From contig CAZDDX010000002.1 of assembly GCA_964504345.1 (NCBI GenBank), positions 124,001 through 188,000 on the forward strand: DNA of 64,000 bases, in the 5' to 3' direction. The position numbers and the translations under genes were made by a program. Source of the DNA: CAMDTE01 sp964504345. Lineage in GTDB: Bacteria > Bacteroidota > Bacteroidia > Flavobacteriales > Schleiferiaceae. Below are positions 49,970-58,008 of this stretch, one piece after another (positions within the stretch are counted from its first letter, which is position 1; the number at the start of each line of letters is the position of its first letter). Under the pieces are notes generated by a model. That model saw nothing but the letters and a program-made list of their open reading frames with translations. It was not told the origin of the DNA and made no database searches.

Positions 49970-51604
49970 ATGACGGATTTGGACATTGCACGCGCGGCGC
50001 AGCCGCGCGCCCTCTCGGAAGCAGCAGCCCGCATCGGCATTCCCGCGGACGCCCTGGAATACTACGGCAAGAACAAGGCCAAGTTGCCTTTGGAATTGCT
50101 GCAGCCCGAACGCGAAAAACAAGCGAATTTGGTGCTGGTAACGGCCATCTCCCCCACCCCCGCGGGCGAGGGAAAAACCACCGTCACGGTGGGCTTGACG
50201 GACGGCCTGGCCCACATTGGACTGCGAAGTGCCGCGGCGCTTCGGGAACCGTCGTTGGGACCCGTTTTTGGCATCAAGGGCGGCGCCACGGGAGGCGGGC
50301 ATTCGCAGGTCATCCCCATGGAAGACATCAACCTGCACTTCACGGGCGATTTTTCCGCGGTGGAGAAAGCCAACAACCTACTGGCCGCGTTGATCGACAA
50401 CAACTTGCAGTCCAAAAAACGGTCTTTGCGTCTGGACCCTCGCACCATTTCGTGGAAGCGGGTTATGGACATGAACGACCGTGCCCTGCGCCAGATTGTG
50501 GTGGGCTTGGGCGGCAAAAACGGCGGGGTGCCGCGCGAAGGCGGATTCAACATCACGGCGGCGTCGGAAATCATGGCCATTCTGTGCCAAAGCCAAAGCT
50601 TGGAGGATTTGAAGGAGCGCATGGGGCGCATTTACGTAGGCGACACCTGGGACCGCGAGCCCGTTTATGCGTCCATGCTGAACGCACACGACGCCATGAC
50701 TCTGTTGATGAAAGACGCCATCCGTCCCAATTTGGTGCAAACGCTAGAAGGCAATCCCGCCATCCTCCACGGCGGTCCGTTTGCCAATATTGCACAGGGA
50801 ACCAATACGTTACTGGCCACGCGTATGGCGCTGAGCCACGCGGATTGGGTGGTGACGGAGGCCGGCTTTGGGGCGGACCTGGGTGCGGAAAAATTCATGC
50901 ACATCAAGGCCCGGGCCGCGGGCTTGCGCCCGCGGGCGGCCGTTTTAGTGGCCACGGTGCGCGCTCTGCTGTACCACGGCCGGGGTAACTTGGCGGCGGG
51001 ATTACCGAATTTGGAAAAACACGCGGAAAACCTGTTGTCTTTGGGCTTGCCGGTGGTGGTGGCCCTCAACGCCTTTGCGCAAGACGACCCCGCGGACTAC
51101 GATTTGGTGCGCGCGTCCTGCGAAAAACTGGGTGTCGGTTTTGCCGTTTCCCGCGCTTGGGCCCAAGGGGGTGCTGGCGCAGCGGATTTGGCCCGCGCGG
51201 TGGTGGAAGCCTCCCAAACACCAGAAAAACCGGTGAACTGGTTGTACGACCGGGATGCCCCGCTGAAATCCAAGATTGAAAGCATCGCTACCCGTTGGTA
51301 CGGTGCGGCCGACGTGGCCTATACGCCGCTGGCGTCGAGCCAACTGGACCGCCTGACGGCGCTGGGCATGGGTTCCTTCCCCATCTGCATGGCCAAAACG
51401 CAAAAGAGTTTGTCCGACGACGAATCCCTTCTGGGCCGACCCACCGGTTTTACCCTGACGGTGCGCGAGGTGGAAGTTGCGGCCGGCGCGGGCTTTGTGG
51501 TTCCCATCACCGGAGCGATGATGCGCATGCCCGGCCTGCCGGAGGTGCCCGCCGCGGAAGGCATGAAGGTTGCTGCCGACGGCACGGTGAGCGGGTTGTT
51601 CTGA
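49970..51604 (+). CDS. fhs: formate-tetrahydrofolate ligase
   Basis: Makes 10-formyltetrahydrofolate from formate, ATP and tetrahydrofolate for one-carbon metabolism. The 544-residue protein has the P-loop TPAGEGKTT at 63-71, then REPSLGPVFGIKGGATGGG (split as REPSLGPVFG and IKGGATGGG), INLHFTGDF, FDITAASEIMA-like FNITAASEIMA, and VTEAGFGADLGAEKF. Length and order are standard for the family. The gene stands alone between the PKD protein and a lipoprotein gene. Confidence 0.97.
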   Translation: MTDLDIARAAQPRALSEAAARIGIPADALEYYGKNKAKLPLELLQPEREKQANLVLVTAISPTPAGEGKTTVTVGLTDGLAHIGLRSAAALREPSLGPVFGIKGGATGGGHSQVIPMEDINLHFTGDFSAVEKANNLLAALIDNNLQSKKRSLRLDPRTISWKRVMDMNDRALRQIVVGLGGKNGGVPREGGFNITAASEIMAILCQSQSLEDLKERMGRIYVGDTWDREPVYASMLNAHDAMTLLMKDAIRPNLVQTLEGNPAILHGGPFANIAQGTNTLLATRMALSHADWVVTEAGFGADLGAEKFMHIKARAAGLRPRAAVLVATVRALLYHGRGNLAAGLPNLEKHAENLLSLGLPVVVALNAFAQDDPADYDLVRASCEKLGVGFAVSRAWAQGGAGAADLARAVVEASQTPEKPVNWLYDRDAPLKSKIESIATRWYGAADVAYTPLASSQLDRLTALGMGSFPICMAKTQKSLSDDESLLGRPTGFTLTVREVEVAAGAGFVVPITGAMMRMPGLPEVPAAEGMKVAADGTVSGLF

Positions 51605-51733
51605 GTGGCGTTTATCCGCTCATTTGCAGAAATCCGTAAAGCAAAAGTTTGGCATGCCTTTTTTGCCTAAAGCAAGTATTTAGGTTGTGTGCGGCAACGA
51701 CGCGTCGGGCCAAAAATTCGGTACCTTGGCGGG

Positions 51734-52396
51734 GTGAAGCACAAAAATCTACTCCTGGGCCTGGCGGCCGCAGCGCTCTTGACCGGGTGTAATGCGGCGC
51801 GCGTGGTGGCCCCGCTGGACACCGGCGAATGGCGCGTGGGGGGCGCTTTGGGCGGCCCGCAAATCAACACGGATCGTCTCCCCTTGATTTCGATCTACAC
51901 GGCGCACGGCGCAACCGAAAAACGCACGGATTACGTGGGTCTGCAGGTGGTTAGCGCTGCTTTTCAAACCCTGCACCTGGACGCCGGAAGCTTGCGTCGG
52001 GTGAGTGCAGGCGGCGGAATGGGCAGTTGGAAACCGGAAGTGAACGCCTTTGGCGGCGGTACGCTGTTGGTGGGTTTTCGCGACGGTGCTACCCGCATTT
52101 ATCCCAACGCCGGGCTCCACACCGTTTGGTCCCTCCCTTTAGGCTTCAAACCCTACGCCGGCACGGACCTCTGGGTAGACCCCACCTATCGATTGGCAGA
52201 ATTCAGCCAAGGCACCCTGCTCCACCCCAATTTGCACGGGGGACTTCGGTGGATTGGAAAACATCTGGAAGCAGGGGTTGAAGCCAAATGGCTGAACCCC
52301 ACCCGGACCTTCATGGTGCCGCAGCAAACCGTCCCCACCTTTATGGGCACCGGTGCGCGCGGCCTGTACTTCACCGTAGCCTACCGCATCCCATGA
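51734..52396 (+). CDS. lipoprotein of unknown function
   Basis: I do not recognise a family. The GTG at 51734 starts a 220-residue protein with a clear lipoprotein signal (HKNLLLGLAAAALLTGC, Cys18). The rest is rich in beta strands, Gly and aromatic residues (FGGGTLLVGF, LHGGLRWIGK, YFTVAYRIP) and looks like a small outer-membrane-associated barrel or sandwich. A TACCTTGG sequence at 51722-51729, one base off the -7 consensus, ends 4 nt before the GTG. It overlaps the next gene by 4 nt (ATGA), so the two form an operon of lipoproteins. Confidence 0.7.
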   Translation: MKHKNLLLGLAAAALLTGCNAARVVAPLDTGEWRVGGALGGPQINTDRLPLISIYTAHGATEKRTDYVGLQVVSAAFQTLHLDAGSLRRVSAGGGMGSWKPEVNAFGGGTLLVGFRDGATRIYPNAGLHTVWSLPLGFKPYAGTDLWVDPTYRLAEFSQGTLLHPNLHGGLRWIGKHLEAGVEAKWLNPTRTFMVPQQTVPTFMGTGARGLYFTVAYRIP

Positions 52397-53301
52397 TCCG
52401 ACTGTTCCCATCCTTTCGCACCGCGGCCGCCGCTGCGGCCGCAACCGCGTTTCTCTTCACCAGCACCGGATGCGACGTGGACTTGGCCTTGCTGCGCGGA
52501 GCCCCCGAACCCTATGACTTTCCAGCGGGCGATCCGTCGGACCCGTACTACGTGGAACCGGCCAATATCCACCAAATGGACCTTCAATCCCTGGCGGACG
52601 CGGCCAACAATGTTCCTGCCGCAACGTTGAAAGGGTTGTACGTGGGCAACCCGGCGGACATAGCCACGGACACCGTGATCCTTTATTTGCACGGCAACGC
52701 GAATTCCATGAACGCGTTTTGGAACGCGCTGCGGCAGATGGCCAACCTCGGCGGTCGTCATCGGTACGGCGTGATGTGCTACGACTACCGCGGATTTGGC
52801 AACTCGGAAGGACCGTCGACCGGTACCGCCAGCATGCGCCAGGACCTGCACGCGGCTCTGCAGTGGCTGAAAGACCGCGGCCTAACCAGCGACCGACTGG
52901 TGGTTTTTGGCAACTCTTTGGGCACGCTACCCGGCGCTCAGGAAGCGGGCGAACAGGGAGGCCCGCTGAAGATTGACAAGTTGGTTTTGGAGTGCCCGCA
53001 GTCCAATTCGGACGCCTTCTTTCAGGATGCGGTGGGCCTGAGCGTACCGTCGTCGCTGGCCACGGACTACGATTTTGACGTGGACGGCAACATGGCGCGC
53101 TATCCGGGTGCGCTTTTGTGGATGCACGGAATGGACGACGACGTGGCGCCCATCGACAACGCCAAAAATTTATACGCAGCGCACCAAGGGCGCTTCAAGC
53201 GCGCGCACCTGCTGGCCGGTGTGGGCCACAACATTCGCGGCGGTTGGGGTGCCCAGAACTGGGGCGATGCCATCTTGGATTTTGTGGCGCGGGTGGATTA
53301 A
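52393..53301 (+). CDS. alpha/beta hydrolase lipoprotein
   Basis: A 302-residue alpha/beta hydrolase with a lipoprotein-like signal (FLFTSTGC, Cys27). The fold is seen from ILYLHGNANSMNAFW (oxyanion region), YDYRGFGNSEGP, the nucleophile serine in VFGNSLGTLP, the acid in HGMDDDVAP and the catalytic histidine in AGVGHNIRGG. It resembles the family around E. coli YfhR/BEM46 and human ABHD12/13. Substrate unknown. The ATG lies in an ATGA overlap with the upstream lipoprotein gene; its 3' end overlaps gpx on the other strand by 4 nt. Confidence 0.82.
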   Translation: MIRLFPSFRTAAAAAAATAFLFTSTGCDVDLALLRGAPEPYDFPAGDPSDPYYVEPANIHQMDLQSLADAANNVPAATLKGLYVGNPADIATDTVILYLHGNANSMNAFWNALRQMANLGGRHRYGVMCYDYRGFGNSEGPSTGTASMRQDLHAALQWLKDRGLTSDRLVVFGNSLGTLPGAQEAGEQGGPLKIDKLVLECPQSNSDAFFQDAVGLSVPSSLATDYDFDVDGNMARYPGALLWMHGMDDDVAPIDNAKNLYAAHQGRFKRAHLLAGVGHNIRGGWGAQNWGDAILDFVARVD

Positions 53302-53786
53302 ACCGTCAACAACCGCTCCACATCCGCTGCAAGCGAAGCCGGCTGGCTGGTGGGGAAAAAGCGCTTGACCACTTGGCCGTTGCGGTCCACCAAAAACTTG
53401 GCGAAATTCCACACGATGGTTCCGCCCAATATGCCCTTTTGGCGCGCTTTGAGGTGTTGGTACACCGGATGGGTGTTGGGGCCGTTGACGTCGATCTTAG
53501 CCATCATGGGAAAACTTACGCCGTAGTTGATGAGGCACCCTTCGGAAATGGCTTGTGCGTTGCCCGGCTCCTGTTTGCCAAACTGGTTGCAGGGAAATCC
53601 CAGGATCACCAATCCGCGGTCCTTGTAGGTGCGGTAGAGAGCTTCCAGCCCTTCGTACTGCGGGGTGAGGCCGCACTTGCTGGCGGTGTTGACCACCAAA
53701 ACCACCTTTCCGCGGAGTTGATCGAAGGAAAACGGTTGGCCTTGCAGGGTTTCTGCAGACAGTGCGTAGAAGGAGTCTTGGGACAT
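53298..53786 (-). CDS. glutathione peroxidase family protein (thiol peroxidase)
   Basis: A 162-residue peroxidase of the GPx family. The active-site motif is VNTASKCGLTPQY with Cys38 instead of selenocysteine; the other conserved blocks are GFPCNQFGKQEPG and the tryptophan motif WNFAKFLV (Trp126). Bacterial Cys-GPx enzymes mostly use thioredoxin. There is no signal peptide, so it is cytoplasmic. It ends against the hydrolase lipoprotein gene. Confidence 0.93.
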   Translation of the reverse strand: MSQDSFYALSAETLQGQPFSFDQLRGKVVLVVNTASKCGLTPQYEGLEALYRTYKDRGLVILGFPCNQFGKQEPGNAQAISEGCLINYGVSFPMMAKIDVNGPNTHPVYQHLKARQKGILGGTIVWNFAKFLVDRNGQVVKRFFPTSQPASLAADVERLLTV

Positions 53787-53822
53787 GTTGGTTAAACGCT
53801 TGGGGCGGGGGATTGTTTCGGT

Positions 53823-53830
53823 TAATTTTG
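53823..53830 (+). promoter_or_regulatory. -7 promoter element of tcdA
   Basis: TAATTTTG is a full match to TAnnTTTG and lies 24 nt before the ATG at 53855. Confidence 0.55.
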
Positions 53831-53854
53831 CGCCCTCACCCTACCTACTGCCCC

Positions 53855-54586
53855 ATGACCGCAACTCCCCCCTGGTTGGAACGCTCCGCTTTGTTGCTGG
53901 GGAACGACGCCTTAGCGCGGCTGCAGGCCGCGCACGTGCTGGTGGTGGGCCTGGGGGGCGTCGGGAGTTTTGCGGTGGAATTTCTGGCGCGGTCCGGCGT
54001 GGGACGCCTGACCCTGGTGGACGGAGATGTGGTGGACCCCACCAACCGAAACCGGCAGCTGCAGGCGTTGTCCAGCACCCACGGCCAAAAGAAGGCGTGG
54101 CTGATGCGGGACCGCGTTTTGGACATCAATCCGGAACTCCAGGTGACGGCCATCGATACGTTTTTGGAGCCAGAAGCCATGCGGGAATTGCTCCTGCGCC
54201 AACCGGTGGACTTTGCTTTGGATTGCATCGACTCCGTACAACCCAAACTGAACTTTCTCATTACGGCCCTCGCCGCGCAAATCCCCTTCGTCAGCGCCAT
54301 GGGCGCCGGGGGCAAGGTGGACCCCGAGCAAATCAAGGTGGGTCGGCTGGATCGCGTTCAAAACTGCCCTTTTGCGGCCCACGTTCGGAAGCGGCTGCGT
54401 CGGGAATACGGCATTCAACCCAAGTTCAGTTGCGTATTCTCTACCGAACTACCAGATAAAGAATCCATTGCCCTGACGGACGGTACAAAATTTAAAAAGT
54501 CCTATTACGGCACCAGCGCCTGGATTCCCGCCGCCTTTGGGCTGCACGCGGCCGCTTATGCGGTGCGCAAGTTGGCGTCCATTTGA
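53855..54586 (+). CDS. tcdA: tRNA threonylcarbamoyladenosine dehydratase TcdA
   Basis: E1-like enzyme that dehydrates t6A37 in tRNA to the cyclic form ct6A, using ATP. The 243-residue protein starts with WLERSALLLGNDALARL, then the nucleotide loop VVGLGGVGSFAVEFLARSG, DGDVVDPTNRNRQ, CIDSVQPKLNF and GAGGKVDP. FSTELP and GTSAWIPAAFGL complete the family pattern. Start at 53855, where the family sequence begins. In E. coli it works with CsdA/CsdE; no partner is seen nearby. Confidence 0.94.
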   Translation: MTATPPWLERSALLLGNDALARLQAAHVLVVGLGGVGSFAVEFLARSGVGRLTLVDGDVVDPTNRNRQLQALSSTHGQKKAWLMRDRVLDINPELQVTAIDTFLEPEAMRELLLRQPVDFALDCIDSVQPKLNFLITALAAQIPFVSAMGAGGKVDPEQIKVGRLDRVQNCPFAAHVRKRLRREYGIQPKFSCVFSTELPDKESIALTDGTKFKKSYYGTSAWIPAAFGLHAAAYAVRKLASI

Positions 54587-54637
54587 TCCCAGCGCACTCA
54601 GAACGAGCTTACTCCGCGGGAGACCGTCAAACAAATA

Positions 54638-55006
54638 CTACTTGTTGCTCTTGGTGGCGTTGTTCAACCACGCGTACACCAGGCCTGCAATCATCACAAT
54701 GCCCACAATGCCAGCAACCAGTACGTAGGCCTTGCCGCTTTTTTCGAACCAGTACGTCAAAGCGCCGAGGTAGGAGAACCACAAGATGGCCCACACACCC
54801 CAAGGCACTTTTACCACGGACTTCTTCACCTTTTCCGCCTTTTCGCGGGTCACCAACCGATCCAAAGCATCCTGCAAATCCTTGCCGTATGCAGGAACCA
54901 CCTCTGTTGTGCCGTCCTCATTCAGAATGGTCACTTCGTACTTCAAATACTCCGGAAAAGACTCAGAGGTCTTGCGGTACTTTACTTCGATGGCCTTGCG
55001 TTTCAT
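54638..55006 (-). CDS. small membrane protein of unknown function
   Basis: No family recognised. The 122-residue protein has a charged cytoplasmic N-terminal half (EVKYRKTSESFPEYLKY, DLQDALDRLVTREKAEKVKK) and two membrane helices (about 69-86 and 92-113) before a short polar tail. A -7-like element TACCTTTA lies on the minus strand at 55033-55040. The 184-nt gap between this gene and arsR holds the ars promoter and operator. The N-terminal soluble part is well formed, so the ORF is probably real. Confidence 0.65.
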   Translation of the reverse strand: MKRKAIEVKYRKTSESFPEYLKYEVTILNEDGTTEVVPAYGKDLQDALDRLVTREKAEKVKKSVVKVPWGVWAILWFSYLGALTYWFEKSGKAYVLVAGIVGIVMIAGLVYAWLNNATKSNK

Positions 55007-55158
55007 AAGTTAGGGGTTGATTTAGTGCGCTGTAAAGGTACGCCCCGACGGTCCATCAGCACACACCCAACCTTGCCCCAACCCAACCGAACCCAATTTA
55101 ACGTTTGGTTAAATCTCCAAAAAACAACTTCGAAAACCAATCTGATTCCCAATTCATC

Positions 55159-55176
55159 GTAATATTGCGTTATTAC
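55159..55176. promoter_or_regulatory. probable ArsR operator over the ars promoter
   Basis: GTAATA-N6-TATTAC is a perfect 6-bp inverted repeat; it overlaps a -7-like element, TAATATTG, at 55160-55167. ArsR-family repressors bind such dyads over their own promoter. A second dyad, TTTAAC-N5-GTTAAA, at 55097-55113 may be another site. The rest of the gap has nothing else visible. Confidence 0.65.
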
Positions 55177-55190
55177 AATAAAAGCAGGCC

Positions 55191-56093
55191 ATGGGCGCTA
55201 CCCGAACCGATTTATATTCCGCTAAAGACCTAGAAATCGCAACCTTGGCGAAGGTTTTGGGTCATCCCGCGCGCATTGCAATTGTGCGTCATCTGTTGCG
55301 CTGTACCTCTTGCATCACAGGAGATTTGACGGAGGCCGTGGGGCTGGCGCAACCCACAGTATCCCAACACCTTAAGGAATTGAGGGCAGTGGGATTGTTG
55401 CGAGGAACCGTATCGGGGGCGTCCGTGAATTACTGCATCGACCCCATTCGGTGGGCGCAAATGTCCCAGGTGATGGGGGAATTGTTTGCGGAAGGGCCTG
55501 CGTTGCAGGCCCCGTGTTGCCCAGCGCCTGCGGCGCTGGTGCGTTGGGACGTTTTGGAGCCCATTGCGCAATGGATCGCAAAAAAAGCGACGGCCTCCGG
55601 ATTTGCAGACGTCGTATTTATTTGCACGCACAATTCCCGACGCAGCCAAATGGCGCAGGCCTGGGCCCACGTTTTGGTGGAGCAGCTGCACCTGCCCCTG
55701 CGCGTGTGGTCAGGCGGCACCGAGGCCACTTCGTGCCACCCCAACACCGTGGATGCGCTGGTGCGGGCCGGGTTTTCGGTCGTCGGGCACGGCCAATCTC
55801 CAGACGCCGCGATCCTCAGTTACGGGGGCGAGCCGGTGCACCTTTTTTCCAAGCGGTTCGACGACCCCAGCATTGACGCTCAGGACTTTATCGCGCTCAT
55901 GACCTGTTCCGACGCCGATGAAAATTGCCCCTTCATCCCGCACGCCGCCGCGCGCCTCCCCCTCCGCTACGACGACCCCAAGGCGTTCGACGGCACGGAC
56001 CAAGAGCCCTTTGCGTACGACGCCACCTCCGCCGCCATTGAGGCGGAAATGCGCGCCCTTTTGGGCCGGGTTTCGGACCTTTTGAACGCCTGA
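55191..56093 (+). CDS. ArsR-family repressor fused to ArsC-like low-molecular-weight phosphatase
   Basis: Two proteins of arsenic operons in one 300-residue chain. Residues 1-95 are an ArsR winged helix (GHPARIAIVRHLL, recognition helix AQPTVSQHLKEL). Cys38 and Cys41 (RCTSC) plus Cys82 could bind arsenite. Residues 138-300 are a low-molecular-weight tyrosine phosphatase/arsenate reductase fold with Cys145 in CTHNSRRSQ (C-x5-R) and a C-terminal TCSDADENCPF with Cys239 and Cys246, candidate resolving thiols. Arg150 replaces the cysteine usual in C-x-x-N-x-C-R-S; Bacteroidota homologues that I recall share this. The next gene, an ACR3 pump, fits arsenate reduction and export. The dyad at its promoter fits self-repression. 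Confidence 0.9.
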   Translation: MGATRTDLYSAKDLEIATLAKVLGHPARIAIVRHLLRCTSCITGDLTEAVGLAQPTVSQHLKELRAVGLLRGTVSGASVNYCIDPIRWAQMSQVMGELFAEGPALQAPCCPAPAALVRWDVLEPIAQWIAKKATASGFADVVFICTHNSRRSQMAQAWAHVLVEQLHLPLRVWSGGTEATSCHPNTVDALVRAGFSVVGHGQSPDAAILSYGGEPVHLFSKRFDDPSIDAQDFIALMTCSDADENCPFIPHAAARLPLRYDDPKAFDGTDQEPFAYDATSAAIEAEMRALLGRVSDLLNA

Positions 56094-56191
56094 TTTCGCA
56101 CCTTTTGACCCCTTACGCTCACTTATCCTCAGGATCGACGGGCCTCGCACGCCGCAAAAACAAACGTTTCTATTAAAGCCTCAAAGTATCC

Positions 56192-57256
56192 ATGGTCGCT
56201 AATCAAAAAAATGCCGGATTAAAGTTCTTGGATCGCTACCTCACCCTCTGGATTTTCTTGGCCATGGCCGTGGGACTCTTGGTGGGTCGATGGTTTCCGG
56301 TTTTTCCGGTGTGGCTGGAGCGCTGGACTGTTGGGACCACCAACATCCCCATTGCCGTGGGCTTGGTGGCCATGCTCTTTCCGCCCCTCGCCAAAGTGGA
56401 CTACGCCCAGCTGCCGGCCGTGTTCCGCAACACGCGCATACTGGGCACCTCCCTCCTCCTCAACTGGGTGGTAGGGCCGGTTTTGATGTTTGGTTTGGCC
56501 TTGCTCTTCTTGCACGACCAACCGGAGTACTTTGCGGGCGTCGTGCTCATTGGGCTGGCCCGATGCATCGCCATGGTCCTCGTTTGGAACGACCTCGCCG
56601 AGGGAAGCCGCGAATACGGCGCGGGGCTGGTGGCCCTCAACAGCCTCTTCCAAGTCTTTGCTTACGCCTTCTACGCCTGGCTCTTCATCACCCAAATTCC
56701 CCAGTGGCTGGGCTTGCCCGGGGTGGCCCTGGACCTCTCCCTCGGGACGGTCGCGGAAAGCGTGGCCCTTTATTTGGGCCTTCCCTTCCTCTTGGGGTGG
56801 GGCATGCAGCGGGTGTCCGTGGGTCTTGTGGGCCTGGAAGCGTTCAACCGTCGGGTAGTGCCGGCCATCTCCCCCATCACCTTGGTGGCCCTGCTGTTCA
56901 CCATTGTGGTCATGTTCTCCCTCAAAGGCGACGCCGTGCTGGCCCTGCCGCTGGACGTTCTGCGCATTGCGCTCCCGCTGGTGGTGTACTTTGTGGTGAT
57001 GTTCTTGGTGGGCTTTTGGGTGACCCGACGCCTGGGCGCTCCCTACTCGCAGCAGGCCGCCGTGGCCTTCACGGCCGCCGGCAACAACTTTGAATTGGCC
57101 ATTGCGGTGGCGGTGGGTGTCTTTGGCGTGCAGTCCGGCCAGGCTTTTGCCGGGGTGGTGGGTCCCCTGGTGGAAGTACCCGCCTTGATTGCGCTGGTGG
57201 CGGTGGCCAGGTGGTTTCAACGGAGAACATTGGACTCCTCTTCCATCCACACCTAA
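56192..57256 (+). CDS. arsenite efflux permease, ACR3 family
   Basis: Membrane carrier that expels arsenite. The 354-residue protein has about ten helices of the BASS/ACR3 fold. Hallmarks are IPIAVGLVAMLFPPLAKVDY, NWVVGPVLMFGLA, the essential cysteine in GLARCIAMVLVWNDLA, and FTAAGNNFELAIAVAVGVFG near the C-terminus. It follows the ArsR-phosphatase gene by 98 nt, most likely in the same operon: reduction of arsenate by the fusion protein, then export here. Confidence 0.94.
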   Translation: MVANQKNAGLKFLDRYLTLWIFLAMAVGLLVGRWFPVFPVWLERWTVGTTNIPIAVGLVAMLFPPLAKVDYAQLPAVFRNTRILGTSLLLNWVVGPVLMFGLALLFLHDQPEYFAGVVLIGLARCIAMVLVWNDLAEGSREYGAGLVALNSLFQVFAYAFYAWLFITQIPQWLGLPGVALDLSLGTVAESVALYLGLPFLLGWGMQRVSVGLVGLEAFNRRVVPAISPITLVALLFTIVVMFSLKGDAVLALPLDVLRIALPLVVYFVVMFLVGFWVTRRLGAPYSQQAAVAFTAAGNNFELAIAVAVGVFGVQSGQAFAGVVGPLVEVPALIALVAVARWFQRRTLDSSSIHT

Positions 57257-57330
57257 GGTGCTCCTCTTTGTGCAGCGGAATGCCTAAATTGCCTTACTAT
57301 TGGAAGCATGTTGCACATCAACCGAACACG

Positions 57331-58008
57331 ATGACCCACCCCGAAGTTGACGCCTACTTGGCGGACCTGGACCGCTGGAAAGAAGAACTGACGGAATTGC
57401 GTGCTTTGGTGCTTTCGTGCGGCTTGGAGGAACACTGGAAGTGGCGCCAACCGTGCTACACCGCCCAAGGGAAAAACGTGTTGATCTTGGGGAATTTCAA
57501 GGACTCCTGCGTCTTGAGCTTTTTCAACGGCTCCACCCTTTCCGACCCCCACGGCTGGTTGGTGAAACCGGGACCCCACACCCAAACTGGTCGGTTCATT
57601 CGCTTTACCGACGTCCGCACGGTGCGGGAGCGCGCGGACGAATTGCGCGCTTATGTGTTTGAGGCAGCGGATCAAGCCGCCTCTGGCGCCTACGGCACAG
57701 GCGCGGCGGGCGAACAAGAACCGTCGGGGCAAATTGCTCCCCCGGAGGAATTGACGCAAACGTTTGCGGAGGATGAAGTTTACGAAGCGGCCTTTGCGGC
57801 CCTGACGCCCGGACGGCAACGTGCGTACCTCATGCACTTTACGGCGTCGGACACCCCGGCCACGCGCCAAACCCGTATTGACCGACTGCGTCCGCGGATT
57901 TTGGCGGGAAAGGGAATGACGGACTGCGTGTGCGGCCTTACGAAAAAACGCCCCGGGTGCGACGGATCGCACCGCGCGCTGGGACCGGACTGGAAGAAGC
58001 CTTATTGA
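57331..58008 (+). CDS. DUF1801/YdeI-like protein with C-terminal CDGSH iron-sulfur motif
   Basis: A 225-residue protein with three parts. Residues 1-110 fit DUF1801 (VDAYLADLDRWKEELTELR, KNVLILGNFKDSCVLSFFNG). Residues about 145-200 fit the YdeI/OmdA helical region (VYEAAFAALTPGRQRAYLMHF, with RIDRLRPRILAGKG). The last 25 residues carry CVCGLTKKRPGCDGSH, which meets the CDGSH rule C-x-C-x2-(S/T)-x3-P-x-C-D-G-(S/A/T)-H for binding a 2Fe-2S cluster. Function unknown. The ATG at 57331 is chosen because DUF1801 begins there. The CDGSH codons overlap the end of the MFS gene on the other strand. Confidence 0.82.
   Translation: MTHPEVDAYLADLDRWKEELTELRALVLSCGLEEHWKWRQPCYTAQGKNVLILGNFKDSCVLSFFNGSTLSDPHGWLVKPGPHTQTGRFIRFTDVRTVRERADELRAYVFEAADQAASGAYGTGAAGEQEPSGQIAPPEELTQTFAEDEVYEAAFAALTPGRQRAYLMHFTASDTPATRQTRIDRLRPRILAGKGMTDCVCGLTKKRPGCDGSHRALGPDWKKPY

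Noticed and set aside
51641..51666. Possible terminator after fhs (GCAAAA ... TTTTTTGC around GGCATGCC)
   Set aside because: The stem is AT-only or depends on a loopless palindrome. Too weak to list as a terminator.
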